Below, in pieces: positions 25,051 to 37,289 of a stretch of 64,000 bases of DNA. The first letter of the stretch is position 1. Each line of letters starts with the position of its first letter. Below the pieces are notes generated by a model, which saw nothing but the letters and a program-made list of their open reading frames with translations, was not told the origin of the DNA and did not search any database. The stretch comes from Brachypodium distachyon (Eukaryota > Streptophyta > Magnoliopsida > Poales > Poaceae), in the NCBI RefSeq assembly GCF_000005505.3, contig NC_016131.3, forward strand, positions 9,383,501 to 9,447,500, read 5' to 3'. The position numbers were made by a program, and so were the translations under genes.

Positions 25051-28000
25051 ATGTCCAATTATTACTCGAGCCCGGGCAATGAAAGAGACTCACAAACCAT
25101 GTACTCGCCTGACTCGGGCAGTGCATCATATCCTGTGTCCTCAGCAGCCCTAGGGAACTTGATTTATTCAAACAATGCATCTTCTGGACCATATACAGAA
25201 TTCAATGGCATTATCCAGTCTCATCAGAATTTCATGGAGCTGTCTGGCCATCCTTCAGAAATCTCACACCATTCATCGTCAACGGAACCTAACATGGTCA
25301 CTTCACTTACGGATCAACACTCCTTTGGTCCTGCCAAAGATATGAGAAATGAAATGTTAACACATTTCATGGATGGCGCACACAGCACTGGTGGTGATCT
25401 CCTCCACAATGATACCCACAACGGTGCGCAGCTCGAGTTTGGCCTGTTGAACAGCCACAATTCGACAAGTGTTCCATCAGCACCAGGCCAAGGATTGTCT
25501 CTGGGCCTCCACACCCATATCCTGGCACCTTCATACCCATACTGGTCCATGAAGCCAGACTTAATGGCAGCACAGTCTTACCAGGGTGATCACAACATTA
25601 CGAAGGATATGCAGTCAGAGGCCTCACGGGCAATCAGGAACTCAAAATATTTGAAGGCAGCACAAGAATTGCTCGATGAAATCGTCAGTGTTTGGAAGAT
25701 TATAAAGCAGAATGCACAGAAAGACCAGGTTGAAACAGGAAAAGTGGATGGCAAAGAGGCTCATGGGGTGTCAAAAAGCGAGGGATTATCTTCCAACCCA
25801 CAGGAGACAACTGCCAATGCGGCAGCTGAGATCTCTGCAGCTGAGAAACAAGAGCTCCAGAATAAGATGGCGAAACTTTTGGCGATGTTGGATGAGGTGT
25901 GTAAGTCTACTGCCACGTAATTTACTGTTGAAACCAAACTGAAGTACCATGACAACCATCATCTTTTGCTTGACTAAATGATATACGTATAATGCGCATG
26001 AATATCCATAGTTCCATAGACTTGTGACTGACAAAAATAAACTTAATTTTAGATACTCTAACCAAAAGTTCCATAGACCTGATCATGTGGTAATTGCAAC
26101 AAAGAGTTCCTTTTCTTCTCGAGAAAAAGCAGCTCAGAGTTTCCTAAATCTCTGAAGTCAACCGCATGTCCTGTTGTTTTCTTAGAAAAAGTAGTGGTTG
26201 GAATTGGAATACCGACCCAATCAGGAGGCATGGCCTTAATATTGACTAGACTAAAATAGATGGATCATGATCCAGAGTTTGTTCAGAATGGTTTGGTTTC
26301 TAACAAGAATTCAGATGTGGGCTCCGTAAAAAAGTTAGGAGAGATGGGTCAAAGGTTTCTGGTGGTCCAGGCTTAAGAAATCTTAGCTGCTTATGTACCA
26401 ACATTTTCATGGCTTAAGCTTGTGGAAGTTTTAAGTTTTAACTCAAGCCCCTCCAAACAAGAGCTAAGCATATTTTAGAGTACGACTGCTGTGTATCTAA
26501 TTGCAGTGCTGATCAATAGATCACCAACAAGTTTGCAAGTCATGCTTACTATTAAAATGCCAAGTGACTGCAAGAGCTTAAAAGGTTCCCCCTCAACAAA
26601 ACAAACTGGTCTTAACACAGGCTCAATGATGCAAACCTCGATCCACAACTGGTTAAGTACTGTGTTGAAGATAGCCAGAAGGTGTGGCTGTGAGGAATTA
26701 GAATATTAGTTAGACATAGACTAGATGACAGAATATTTCAGAGATAATAGATTGGTTCTCTTTTACTTCCCTCAAACGTGATACAAACTCCTCATATATT
26801 TAGACATAGACTAGATGACAGAATATTTCAGAGATAACAGAATATTTCAAACGTGATACAAACAGAATACATGGCATCCTCGTATATTGGACTGTTAGGT
26901 CCTTGACCTTTTCTATTAAAATACAAACTCCTAACGAACAGACTCTTCTAATCCTAAACTTTGTAATGCAATGCTATTTCTGAAAAGACTCTCTTCCCTT
27001 TCATTTGCTTGCTGATGCGTATCCTTCCGCAACATGTGACCTCCTGCTGCTACAATACGGCCATGGCATTGCCCTTCTTGCCATCCGCAACTGAACTGCC
27101 ACTGCCTTGATGCAACGTACTAACATCCACATCACTCAACAGGAGGAATAGGGTTTACTGGCAAGCTAAAGAGCTAACAGTATTCAGTGTCTAGTGCAGC
27201 TTATCCTCAATAAGCTATCTGACATCAAGCTGTTATTTTTCAGGTGGACCGAAAGTACAAGCATTATTATCATCAAATGCAAATTGTAGTCTCATCTTTC
27301 GATATGGTTGCTGGATCTGGAGCTGCCAAACCTTATACTGCAGTTGCCCTTCAGACGATTTCACGACATTTCCGATGCCTGAAGGATGCTATCAGTGACC
27401 AGGTCAATGTTATCCGAAAGAAACTTGGCGAGGAGGAGAATTCATCCGGCAGAGAGGGCAAATTAACTCGCCTCCGTTACATTGATCAGCAGTTAAGGCA
27501 ACAGCGAGCTTTTCAACAGTATGGTATGTTACAGCAAAATGCTTGGAGGCCACAGAGGGGGCTTCCTGAAAACTCAGTATCAATTCTCCGTGCTTGGCTA
27601 TTTGAACACTTCCTTGACCCGTAAGTTACTTATTACTTAGTATGTATTTACCTCCACTTGCCCCTTTTTGCTTTATTTCTCATTACATAGTTAATTTTTT
27701 CAGGTATCCGAAAGATTCCGAAAAGCTAATGCTAGCGAGGCAAACTGGTTTAACAAGAAGTCAGGTATTCTGTTATGCTACCAAGCTATCTGTTACATTT
27801 ATCACAATTATTTTTTCACTAATCATTGACATTATTGTGAGTACTAAAATCAACATGTGTGTGTTGGGGTGACTAATGTATGTTGGTGTATCCAAGTGGT
27901 ATAAACTAACAATCATGCTGCAGGGTTACTGCTCATAACAGGCCATCCACATGTATGTCCATGGTTTGCAGATAGGCCATCTTAAATTTGTATCCTGCTC

Positions 28001-28814
28001 CATCAATGAATAGCTTGTAAATTGAACCTGCATCATGCTATTCTGGGATAAAAGACACAAAAACCATATAGGGTGTTTGGCTTTGAATGTGCACAAAATG
28101 ATTTCTGAAGGCTACCTGTCTCGCTGTAGAACTTAATAAATCAAATCAGTTTGCTGAACTTCAACTTATCTATATTCTTCCTTGTCCTAGATTTCGAACT
28201 GGTTCATAAATGCTCGTGTCCGCCTCTGGAAACCGATGATCGAAGACATGTATAAAGAAGAGACAGGGGATGCAGAGCTTGACTCAAACTCCTCTTCTGA
28301 GAATGTACCGAGAAGTAAGGACAAAGTGGCATCTTCTGAGGAAATGCAAGATCTGAAATGCTCTATGCTGGCTGAATCTAAAGGCAACTTTGGGATGGTG
28401 GATCTAACTGGAGCACCGACCAGCTTCCACAATGAGGTGAACTCTGATGACGGCTTCATGAACCTATTGTTGAAGGACCAAAGACCTGGCGAGACGGATG
28501 CCAGTCTCCTCCATGATGCCATTGCTCATCACTCCGATGAGAGCGCGCGGTTCATGGCCTACCATTTGGCAGAGCTTGGGGGAAACGGAAACAGCAATGT
28601 GTCGTTGACGCTGGGCCTACAGCATACCGAGAACAGTCTTTCAGCCCCAAACACTCACCAGCCAGGTTATGTTGCCGTCAGGGAAGAGGACATCTACAAC
28701 ACCACAGCTCCTCCAGGTGTTGCCACTGCCTCTACAGACTATGAATCGACGAACCAAATGGATCAACGCCAACGGTTCAAACAGTCGCCTCTACTGCATG
28801 ATTTTGTGGCCTAG
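25051..28814 (+). CDS. BELL (BEL1-like, TALE) homeodomain transcription factor, long form, 635 aa
   Basis: Four coding exons join in phase: 25051-25896, 27244-27620, 27704-27764 and 28191-28814. The start ATG opens [17 protein letters not shown]-type [10 protein letters not shown] motif lies near residue 150. The SKY box ([19 protein letters not shown]) begins near residue 197, followed by the BELL part ([52 protein letters not shown]). The homeodomain lies near residues 385-447 with the TALE loop (FLDPYPKDSEK) and helix 3 [19 protein letters not shown] second [10 protein letters not shown] box lies near residue 563. Family knowledge: a nuclear protein that pairs with KNOX homeodomain partners through SKY/BELL and controls meristem and organ development. 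Intron 1 carries a 90 bp duplication. All typical family parts are present, so it should be functional. Which BELL clade it belongs to cannot be settled by eye. Confidence 0.97.
26708..26868. repeat. Tandem duplication with 90 bp period in BELL intron 1
   Basis: TAGACATAGACTAGATGACA followed by GAATATTTCAGAGATAA occurs at 26711 and again at 26801. CAAACGTGATACAAAC also occurs twice, near 26773 and 26848. The second unit is shortened. It lies in the first coding intron of the long BELL gene. Confidence 0.85.
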
Positions 28815-29639
28815 ATGCTCATTGACAAAGATTGGATGATAATCATTTGTAATCTATTGTGCCAGAATAACATGCCTAAAAATCATTGAAATTGTAGCAC
28901 TAGTTGCAGTTGGTACAGAAGAGAGGGTATAGCATGAAGTGTATTATGTATTATAAAATTTAGGTTGGTGGAGTAAATAATCTTGTAGAGATGAACGGAA
29001 ATGCCATTATACATGTGAAATATTATGATTGAAGAACCATCCTGTAAACAAAAAGACCTGTAATGGATACTTATGGTCCAGTTATATATTGTGCAGCCGG
29101 TTTAACCAAAACAGAAAGGAGGGAAAATGTGAATGTATTTCAGGAAAATTTCCATTTAAAAAAAAAGTTTGCTACAGGTTTTATGTTACTGGAGTAGAAT
29201 ACCAGATGTCGTTGACATATTGCTGTCCTGTCTAGCCGTGGAAACGGCTTTACAGGCCACTGGTCATTTTCATTGCAATTTGACCTGGTAGCCTGGTAGG
29301 CCGTGTCGGTGCGGTGGCATGCCGCTCGGGGACCGGGTATTTGTATTTGTACGAGTAAATGCGCTCTGCTGCCAGATGGGCCAGAGAACAATAGTACAGT
29401 ACAAGTATTTTAGGCGCAGTTTGTTTTCTAATGTCCTGGTTGTTGAAAAGTTTTCATATCCATGCGCACAAAAAACTGTCATGCCATGTTGAATTCTATA
29501 GAAATTCAGAACACAAGAATATACAATAGAGTTATTTGATCACACTATATAAAAATACATGAACTTACAGGAAGAATTATGCGCTAGCCATAGTTGTCCT
29601 AAAAAAAGAAGAAACGTTCCATTAGGTTGGACCTCATGA

Positions 29640-30060
29640 AAATTATCCTTTCAAACTGTACGCGAAATTGTTCATAGGAAAAATTTCTTAGGAGTACGAT
29701 CTTCAAGGATCTCTTTTATTCTCAGGATTTCTAAAGCACATAATTAAGAAAAACAACACAAGGTTATAGCGACTCATGTACTCCTGAAAAACTACATGAA
29801 TTATCATCAAAGAGTGTCTGACACATCACAGGAAAAAAAAGGAATTCAAGCAAGAGGTTTGAGTGGATGAAATGTTTCCCCCAAAATAGACTGCAAAGGA
29901 ATCCATAGAAAAATTTGCTAATGATTCTATTCATGTGAATAAAACAACTGACAAAGGATAGTTTCATAAGGAGTCAAATCCGACAAAAATCATAGGATCT
30001 CCTTTGAATCAAAGGAGCCCTAAATTTCCTATGATTTTTTTTGAATCAACAAGGCCCTAT
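29640..30060. mobile_element. Degraded Tourist-like elements
   Basis: Phrases such as CATAGGATCTCCTTTGAATCAAAGGAGCCC, AGGAATCCATAGAAAAATT and TTTGAATCAACAAGGCCC match the interior and right end of the Tourist element at 6046. The left end is unclear and the CTTTGAATCAAAGGAG palindrome is followed by a second end, so two nested or joined copies are likely. Confidence 0.55.
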
Positions 30061-30978
30061 ATGTCAAGTAAGTAAGAGTTGGACCCTCCGAAATCAAACA
30101 AGAGTTTAAATTGGAGTGTAATCCTTGCAATGTTCACCTCACATTCTCTCTTAGCGTATCATGTGTTCACTCCGCTGAAAATACATGCGTTGAACTCCTT
30201 AGTTAGTTGACCAGGTTTTATCCCCAAGTACATGGATGTATGACAGCAACCCCCGAACTACATGGTGAATTTAATTTTCAAACCTTGAACTCCAATATCG
30301 GTTACAGGAGACACAAGTCAACACCCGATACCTTTTTATTGACGTTACGCACTCATTCCCACGTGGACAACATGCTCAACACAAGACAATTTTTTGGGTA
30401 AATAAAAAAGGTAATAGAAAAGGCTGGAAAATAAATAAATTGAACCATACAAATATTTTGGACACATCGACAAATGCGAAACTTATACGGATTATCACGA
30501 ACATAAGTCGATCAGGAATTTTTCTAAAATCAATCAGGAAAAAACCCAGAAATATTATTAAAGCATGTTGTTTGGAGTACGTCATGGTTCTAAGGATACA
30601 AAAATAATAATAAGACGATTGGTTATTTTTCAACATATTAAAATGGGAATAAATAAATTACAAAATAAAAATAACTACAAAAAACAAGTTAAAAATTGAA
30701 AGAGAATGATATAGGTCAAATGTCTAGATATCTAGCTAGTGATTTCATATAGTCTTGCACTAGATTTGTTTCAAAGGAATCATAGATTAACATGGTGAGC
30801 AAAATATCCAATTTCTTAAAAGTGACCCAATTCTCCACCCTTTTGTTTTCCAGATTATTTTTATTTGTTACTCTCTGTTTTTAGTATTTTCTCTTATTTT
30901 ATTTTATTTCAAAAAATTGTCACCAAATTCTTTAGATTTCACATTTTTCCTAACTTATATGTTTTCTTTTTTATTATT

Positions 30979-31050
30979 ACTCCTTCCGATCCATAATAAG
31001 GGTCGGAGCTTTAGTACAAAGTTGTACTAATTTTGTACTCCTAAAGTTTT
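30979..31050. mobile_element. Stowaway fragment
   Basis: The left end CTCCTTCCGATCCATAATAAGG with the TTTAGTACAAAGTTGTACTAA centre is the same family as the element at 12348. The right end is missing after about 31050, so it is truncated. Confidence 0.7.
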
Positions 31051-31569
31051 TCTATGTGGACAATATGTCAGCAAAATAGATGCCATTTAGTCAAAGCCAC
31101 CCTATTTGAGTAGAGGGGTTAAAGTGAACACTTAGAGAAGTGAGTGAGGGGTATATGTGCAATTATCTATTTCTAATATAATTTTCTGATGTAGGTATGG
31201 TTAAGTTATATGAAAACTCCTCCTAAAGTTTTGTGTTTTTATAGTTAAATTCTCAGTTAACTCCAAGAAAAGGCATAACTAGTCCTAATTCAAAGTACGA
31301 TTATCTTCTGCTGGACCTAGTCACCGTTCTTGGAATTAACTGAAAATTTAACTATAAAAAGACAGATGCATGAAACAAGGTTGTGCCAGCATCATAAAAT
31401 TCAGTTGAGTGCTTATGCTAGCACTGTTTTATGAACAACTAATTTAAGTTTACTATTCAAATTAAAGCTAATTGTTGCTCTCTCCTTTTCAGCTTATTAG
31501 GCATATCTAAAAAATCTCAAACTTTAGTTTGCAAGCCTATTTGTCTAATTACAACTAGGCTATTTACTA

Positions 31570-31670
31570 CTCCCTCCGATCCATAAAAAATATCACCCAT
31601 TTTTTACTAAATTACTACAAATTTTGGTACTAAATGAACGACATTTTTATGAATATGAGGAAATATGTAA
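31570..31670. mobile_element. Stowaway fragment
   Basis: Begins CTCCCTCCGATCCATAAAAAATATC after a TA and contains a weak matching arm (GACATTTTTATGAATATGAGG) at about 31640-31662. The far end has lost the GGAGGGAG signature. Confidence 0.65.
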
Positions 31671-33239
31671 CTTTGGTTCCCAATAAAAAACCAACTAATA
31701 CATGAAGGAGATCGGTGTGCATGCATGCTTCATTATTACCTAGTCTAGCACCTACAAGAAACTCCTTAGTTATTAGTGGAGTATGAGTTAGGACTTGAGC
31801 CAATGAGCCTTAGGGCATCTTCAACAACAAAGCTGTTACTAATTTCTATTTTACGGTTTCTCTCTTTTCTTTCTTTTTTTTATTCACTTCTCTTTCCTAA
31901 TGGACCCACACGTCATCCTCCTTTTGTTCTTGGTTTCCGCGTAGATGCTGTTACTTCTGCAAGTAACAAGTACTATTCTTTTTTACCTATCTTTACGCCA
32001 CATAGGACTAGTACATGCTTATGCTTAGTATCAACCATTAAAGATGTCCTTATAATCTAGAGAGGGAGTATTAAACTTTTCTAGTGTGGTTCGTATGTCT
32101 ATGGGCTATGGCTCAGATGATGGCTTCTAGCCTAGGTTCTGCTCGACGTAAATATGAGTTTGCCATGAAATCGGCTTACCTTTAGTGATGATTTTTCTAG
32201 TCAGCCCTAAAGCACATAACCAACTGTCCATTGGATCAATGAATTGTGTTTTGTACTGTTTAGTTTGAGGCTCAATGAATTGTGGTTTAACTGCTCTGTT
32301 TGCGAAGAATAATGGTGGAGTACACCATGTTTTGATATGTCCTTTCAATTAACTCTTGCTCTTCTCTGTTAGTGTCCATATAAAGGCTGAAATATGTAGC
32401 ACCCGACCTGTCTGCGCATAGGCACAACTGCAGAAATACAATACACATGCCCTTGTCCAATGGTTAAATTCACATTTGTTTATTTGATTTTTGATGGAGA
32501 GGCTAGCTGCCCACAAGGCACTACAATCCAAAGAGTGGTCAGTGTTTATGTGTACCAGAACAAATCTAATAAATGTTCGCAGTAGATTCATTGCAGACAA
32601 TTGCATTTGCAATATCTACGTTGAGAAATGTGTTAGACCCAAGTTAACTACTCCGTGAGAATAATGTGTGTAAGCTTTTTTAAAATAAACTATTTTCTTT
32701 TTCTATATCTATAAGAGGGTCTCCAATTACATATCCATGTAAAAAGATCAAAATGAAAACCGATCACATTTGGAAGATGTGCATGACTATTGTATTGTGA
32801 CTTCTGTCCTTTTCATGTTGAATTTCCTTGTTCATATCTTCATAAACATGAGCCAATTTGGGCATTAAAATTTACATAGCCGTACCTAAATATTTTCCCT
32901 CTCCCTATATCCACAGTTTGTTAGATTGTGCAGATGGTTTTCACCGAGTCGAACTCAATTTGGCTTTCCACATGATTATTTAACCAAGATATACAGTTGA
33001 ATCAATACTGTATACTGTAGTGGCATCATGTGTATATATGCAACACAATGGAAGGTGATCAAAGGCGTGCATTGATTGGTCAAATGCGGTCAGTTCACAG
33101 CCCAGTTTGAACGCCACTGTAGGGATCGCCTGAACCCAAAAAAGGCACCTCTGCCCCAAGAAAACACAAACAGCAGCACCACACTACCCCTAGCTTAGGA
33201 TCAGTCCAATCAATCACTTGGACTACTCCCCAATGACAT

Positions 33240-34555
33240 TGACACCTCCCAAAACTGTATTTTGACCTTCTCCTTTTCTCTCCTCCCACACAGACTAGCT
33301 CGCTCTCTCTCTCTCGAATCTCTTGAAAGCTTTCTCTCTCTCTCTCTGGAATCTCTTGAAGCTTTTTCCCCCTCTCTCTGAAATCTTATTGAAAGCTCCT
33401 CTCTCACTCTGAATTGAGGACTTGTTGATGTTTGATGTAGCTACCATTTATGTGCATCACACACTTGTCAGGTTGGTCACCTTTATCATGCCATGCATGC
33501 ATGATGCCGAAGCACAGAGGTGCATGAGGCAAGATCAATTGCTACTCTGCTTTGCTTGGTTCCACATCATCCATCCCATGGACAACTCTCCAAGCATGCA
33601 TCAACAACAGAGGTTGCAGTTGCAGGCACCCAGATAAAGTTGCTGGTCTTTCCATAGATTAGGACAGCTACACAAAGCAGCACAGCACACTGCTCCCTTT
33701 TTTTTCTTTCTCTCTTTCTTTCTTGATATTCTACACACACCACCACCTCTACCCAGGCCAGGTCCCCTACTAGCATGTGTATGCGTGTATGCCTTTGCAG
33801 CCGGCCAGCACAGAGAGAGCTAGTAGCCAGTAGTTGCACTCCCCAAGAAAGGCTGGCCGGCCGGCCGGGCTAGCTACCCAGCAGAAGCAGCAGAAGCATG
33901 AGAGCATGGAGCTGTAGAGTAGATAGGGAGGGAGATGGGGAGACATGAGGACATGTACAGGACCAAAAGAGAGCTGAAGTTGCAGAGTTTGAATTAAGCT
34001 CCTTCCTTTGGTTGGTGTTGTTTGAATGCAAACACATGTGTGTAGTCCAACCTCCTCTATACAGTGGAGTACAGACTTTACAGTACATGCCCAATAGGAG
34101 TATTTCTTACTTGTGTACATGTATGGACTATTACTAGTGGAGTACTAGTACTATAAATATATCTTCAGCTGTCAAGACCCTTGCACTTGCAATAGTGGAG
34201 TACTGGTATAGAATCAATGTGCATAAGGATTAAAGGATAGATAGACATTGGTTTGGCTTGGCTACCTCTGCTCTACTACCAGTGCTACCACTACCATCAC
34301 TCACCAGAAAAGAAGGAAGCACAAGCAGCCACAAGGTAGGAGCATGATAAAAAAATTTGGTTACCTAGCTGTGTTCATCTCTTGGCCGGTTTGCATAATA
34401 ATGTCAGTGTAATAAGTACTGTTTTCATCACGCAACTCATCTTGCGTTGTTATTCTCTGTTTGCTTTCTGCTTCTGGTTGCCGAAATACCTGCACTGAAA
34501 CTGAAAAATTGTTTCCAGACAGGACACCCGCATCCCCAACTGAATAATCGCTGAC
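33240..34555 (+). promoter_or_regulatory. Promoter/leader region of the second BELL gene, with CT-rich repeat
   Basis: From 33299 to 33420 there are three imperfect units, each a CT run followed by GAATCTCTTGAAAGCTTT or a variant. CT/GA runs of this kind are common in leaders and are BBR/BPC target sites. A likely acceptor, GAAAAATTGTTTCCAG, ends near 34518 and starts the exon holding the ATG at 34556. A possible leader-exon donor is CCACAAG then GTAGGAG near 34335. Upstream ATGs exist, so the leader is not certain. Confidence 0.5.
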
Positions 34556-36501
34556 ATGGTGGCCGCGCACCTCCAAGGAAGCAGCGGCTCGCCGAAGCAG
34601 CAAGCTCCTGCCGCCGCCGACAGCGCCAACGGCACGCTGCCCCTCCAGTATCCCCAGGAGCAGCGCGCCGGCCCCTGTTGCCACGCGCCGGGCCACCGCG
34701 GGGAGAAGGACGCCGCCGCCGTTGGCCCGCTGGCGCTGACGCTCGGCGGCGCCTCGGCCGCAACGGACGTCGAAGCCGCCTGCCGGTGCTGCCGCGCGCG
34801 CGCCGTCGACGCGCCGGCGCCGGAGATGGTGGTGGTACCTTCGGCGGTGCGGGGATCCCGGTATCTGGTCCCGGCCCAGGAGCTGCTGCGCGACGCGGTG
34901 TCCATGGCCGGGGCGAGCGCCGGAGGAGGAGGAGACAGCGACGCCGACGAAGACGACGAGGCGGCTGATGAGACGCGTGTGCAGGGGGCAGCGAAGGACG
35001 GCCTGCAAGCCAAGCTCCTCGGCCTTCTCAGCGAGGTTCGTTTCGGCCTTCGGCGTAGCGTAAAATTAGGCATTCGTTAGCTAGCTAATCTGTTGATTTC
35101 TGTTCCTCCCCAAATCCAAATGAATTAGTAAATCAAATCCATGGCGTTTGTTCTGTTCGTTTGCAGCTGGAGAGCCGGGAGGACCAATACTTCGAGGAGC
35201 TGGGCCGCGTGGCGTTGTCGTTCGAGCCGGCGCTGGGGCCGGCGGCGACGGCGGGGTACACCTCGCTCATGTCGCGGGCCATGTCGCGCCACTTCGGCAA
35301 CCTGCGGCGCGCCATACTCCGCAAGCTCAGGCTCCTCCACGCAGCGGCCGCCGCGAGAAGGCCGCCGCGGGTGGACGACGGCGGGGATGGTGGTGGGGAG
35401 AGCGAGGAGGAGGAGGTCACGGAAGAGATGGTGAAGAGGCTGGTCCGGCGGAAGAAGCAGGCGGCGGCGGCAAGGGCGGCGGAGCAGGTGTGCAAGCCGA
35501 TGAGGGGCCTGCCGGAGGACTCGGTGGCAGTGCTCCGGGCATGGCTCTTCGACCATTTCCTCGATCCGTAAGTCCTCTCTCTCTGTATCATAACAATGCT
35601 CTGCAATCGAGAAATTACTACTCCAAAATTGCTTTCTCACACGTGCACACTGGACACGGTCACGGTCTCCAGTTGAAAACCATGACCCTACATTTTCACA
35701 CGAATGAATAATGATCAATTGCAAAATCACCATATTATACAAACCAAAAATCATGAAAATGTCATGATATTTTCATGATTTGCAAAAGTTTCACTGACAT
35801 ATCAAATCAACATCTATTTATCTTTTTTTTTAAATGGAAGCTTGTATTGATCCAATACATATCCTCACCCACATTTCATATCCAAATCAATGTATAACCT
35901 ACAAACCAATAATTGCAATAGTGTTTCGCCAGAGATGTAAACCTTCTATTACTGCTTTCTTTGCGAGGACGATGTCTGCAATTTAAGTTTGCCAGGTGAC
36001 TAAGATTTAAAAAAAATTCTAGATAACTGACGATCAGTGCAATTTTGGCTGTACATAATACTCGTTATCGCATAATGTAATTTCAATGGGGGATTTTCCA
36101 CTGTTGCCCATCAAAGAGGCAAAACCCAACTATGCACATATGCTTCTTTTTTTTATTTTCTATACGGGGGAACATATGCTGCTTTTGTACTTACCACCTC
36201 CACTCTGCTGTTGCACCGGGAAGCAGGTACCCCAGCGACAACGAGAAGCTCAGGCTGGCCGTTAGCACGGGCTTAAGCAGAGGCCAGGTGAGTATCTATT
36301 GGATAGTAGTCTCAATGGCGTTGCTCCTGTATGCATAAGCAAAACTTCTTACTTACGAGTTGTGATGGACCCGTATATATGCAGATATCCAACTGGTTCA
36401 TCAACGCGCGGGTGCGGCTGTGGAAGCCCATGATCGAGGAGATGTACAACGACGAGTTCTCCGAGGATTCCGTCTCCATGGACGACGCCTCCTCCTCTTA
36501 G
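34556..36501 (+). CDS. BELL (BEL1-like, TALE) homeodomain transcription factor, short form, 352 aa
   Basis: Four coding exons join in phase: 34556-35035, 35167-35567, 36227-36287 and 36385-36501. The start ATG ([11 protein letters not shown]) was chosen because the upstream codons in frame run into an intron-like tract. An LALTLGG motif lies near residue 60. The SKY box ([15 protein letters not shown]) begins near residue 100, the BELL part ([36 protein letters not shown]) spans about residues 155-215, and the TALE homeodomain lies near 271-333 with FLDPYPSDNEK and helix 3 [20 protein letters not shown]. Only about 20 residues follow, acidic and serine-rich. The usual C-terminal SLTLGL box is absent. 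Exons 1-2 are very GC-rich, unlike its neighbour; such two-mode GC content is ordinary in grasses. Same orientation and intron positions as the BELL gene upstream point to a tandem duplication. Expected to bind KNOX partners and DNA like other BELL proteins. Confidence 0.95.
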
Positions 36502-36848
36502 TGCATCTCAAATTCTCGACGACCTAAGACCGGTTATCGTGTGAAATTCCCCTGTGTGTTACAAACCGGACCTAGTTTTCGTTCCATGCAATTTTGGTCT
36601 ACGCTTACATGGAACTGTTATCACCTTTTGTCAGAGCTTGAGTGAGGTAGTATTAGTTAGTACCACTACGGAGCGGAACCAGCCATTATTGATGAATCCT
36701 TTTAATTCCCCCCTGAAGGTTCTGCAACATATGTGGTTGGTTGTCGAACTGTTTGTATTTTCGATGGAAGAGGATGGAAGAGCAGCTTTCTAGGTGCTGG
36801 TAATTGGGTCAAATGCGATGGAAAACATGAAAGCAATGCGAGTCTGCT

Positions 36849-37083
36849 ATTTCCTCCGTCCATGATATAAAACGTCCACGCATTTCGAGGTTCAACTTTG
36901 ACCATCAATTAAACTAACAAAATGTGAATTATGTGTTATAAAAATTATACCGCTAGATTCATGTAAAGAAGTTTCCGATGATATAATTTTTATAATACAT
37001 AATTCATATTTTGTTGGTCTAATTGGTGGTCAAAACAAAATCTTGCAATTTATGCGTGCCTTGTATTATGGAACGGAGGAAGT
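36849..37083. mobile_element. Stowaway-type MITE, about 230 bp
   Basis: The ends TTTCCTCCGTCCATGATATAA and TTGTATTATGGAACGGAGGAAG are imperfect inverted repeats bordered by TA. The inside folds back as well (CAAAATGTGAATTATGTGTTATAAAAATTATA against TATAATTTTTATAATACATAATTCATATTTTG). It lies in the short gap between the convergent BELL and ankyrin-TPR genes. Confidence 0.85.
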
Positions 37084-37289
37084 ACGACACATAATGGGTT
37101 GGTATGAATACAAATTGATGTGAGGGCCAAGTTCTTGATCCCCAGACAAGTGGACTAGATATCGAGTAACGTGGCGTTAATAGACATTTCCGCAAGAGAC
37201 CACCACTTCATCACATGTCAACAGGCAGACAAATACATAACGAGAACCTGGAAAGGAACAACAAAACCCAGCAGGAACTCGCCAGAGCT

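Larger units (their letters stand above)
28815..33240. other. Spacer between the two BELL genes, with MITE remnants
   Basis: No gene is supported across about 4.4 kb. It contains a Tourist-like stretch (29640-30060) and two incomplete Stowaway pieces (30979-31050 and 31570-31670), listed separately. The rest is AT-rich with no recognised structure. Regulatory DNA shared by the tandem pair could be here, but the sequence alone does not show it. Confidence 0.5.

Noticed and set aside
33852..33870. CCGGCCGGCCGG palindrome as an operator or restriction cluster
   Set aside because: Short GC palindrome in a plant leader region; no repeated spacing or partner site, so no function can be supported.
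34361..35073. Two long minus-strand frames (about 210 codons each)
   Set aside because: They lie opposite the GC-rich first exon of the short BELL gene, and their Arg/Ala/Gly-rich translation is the usual mirror of GC-rich coding DNA.
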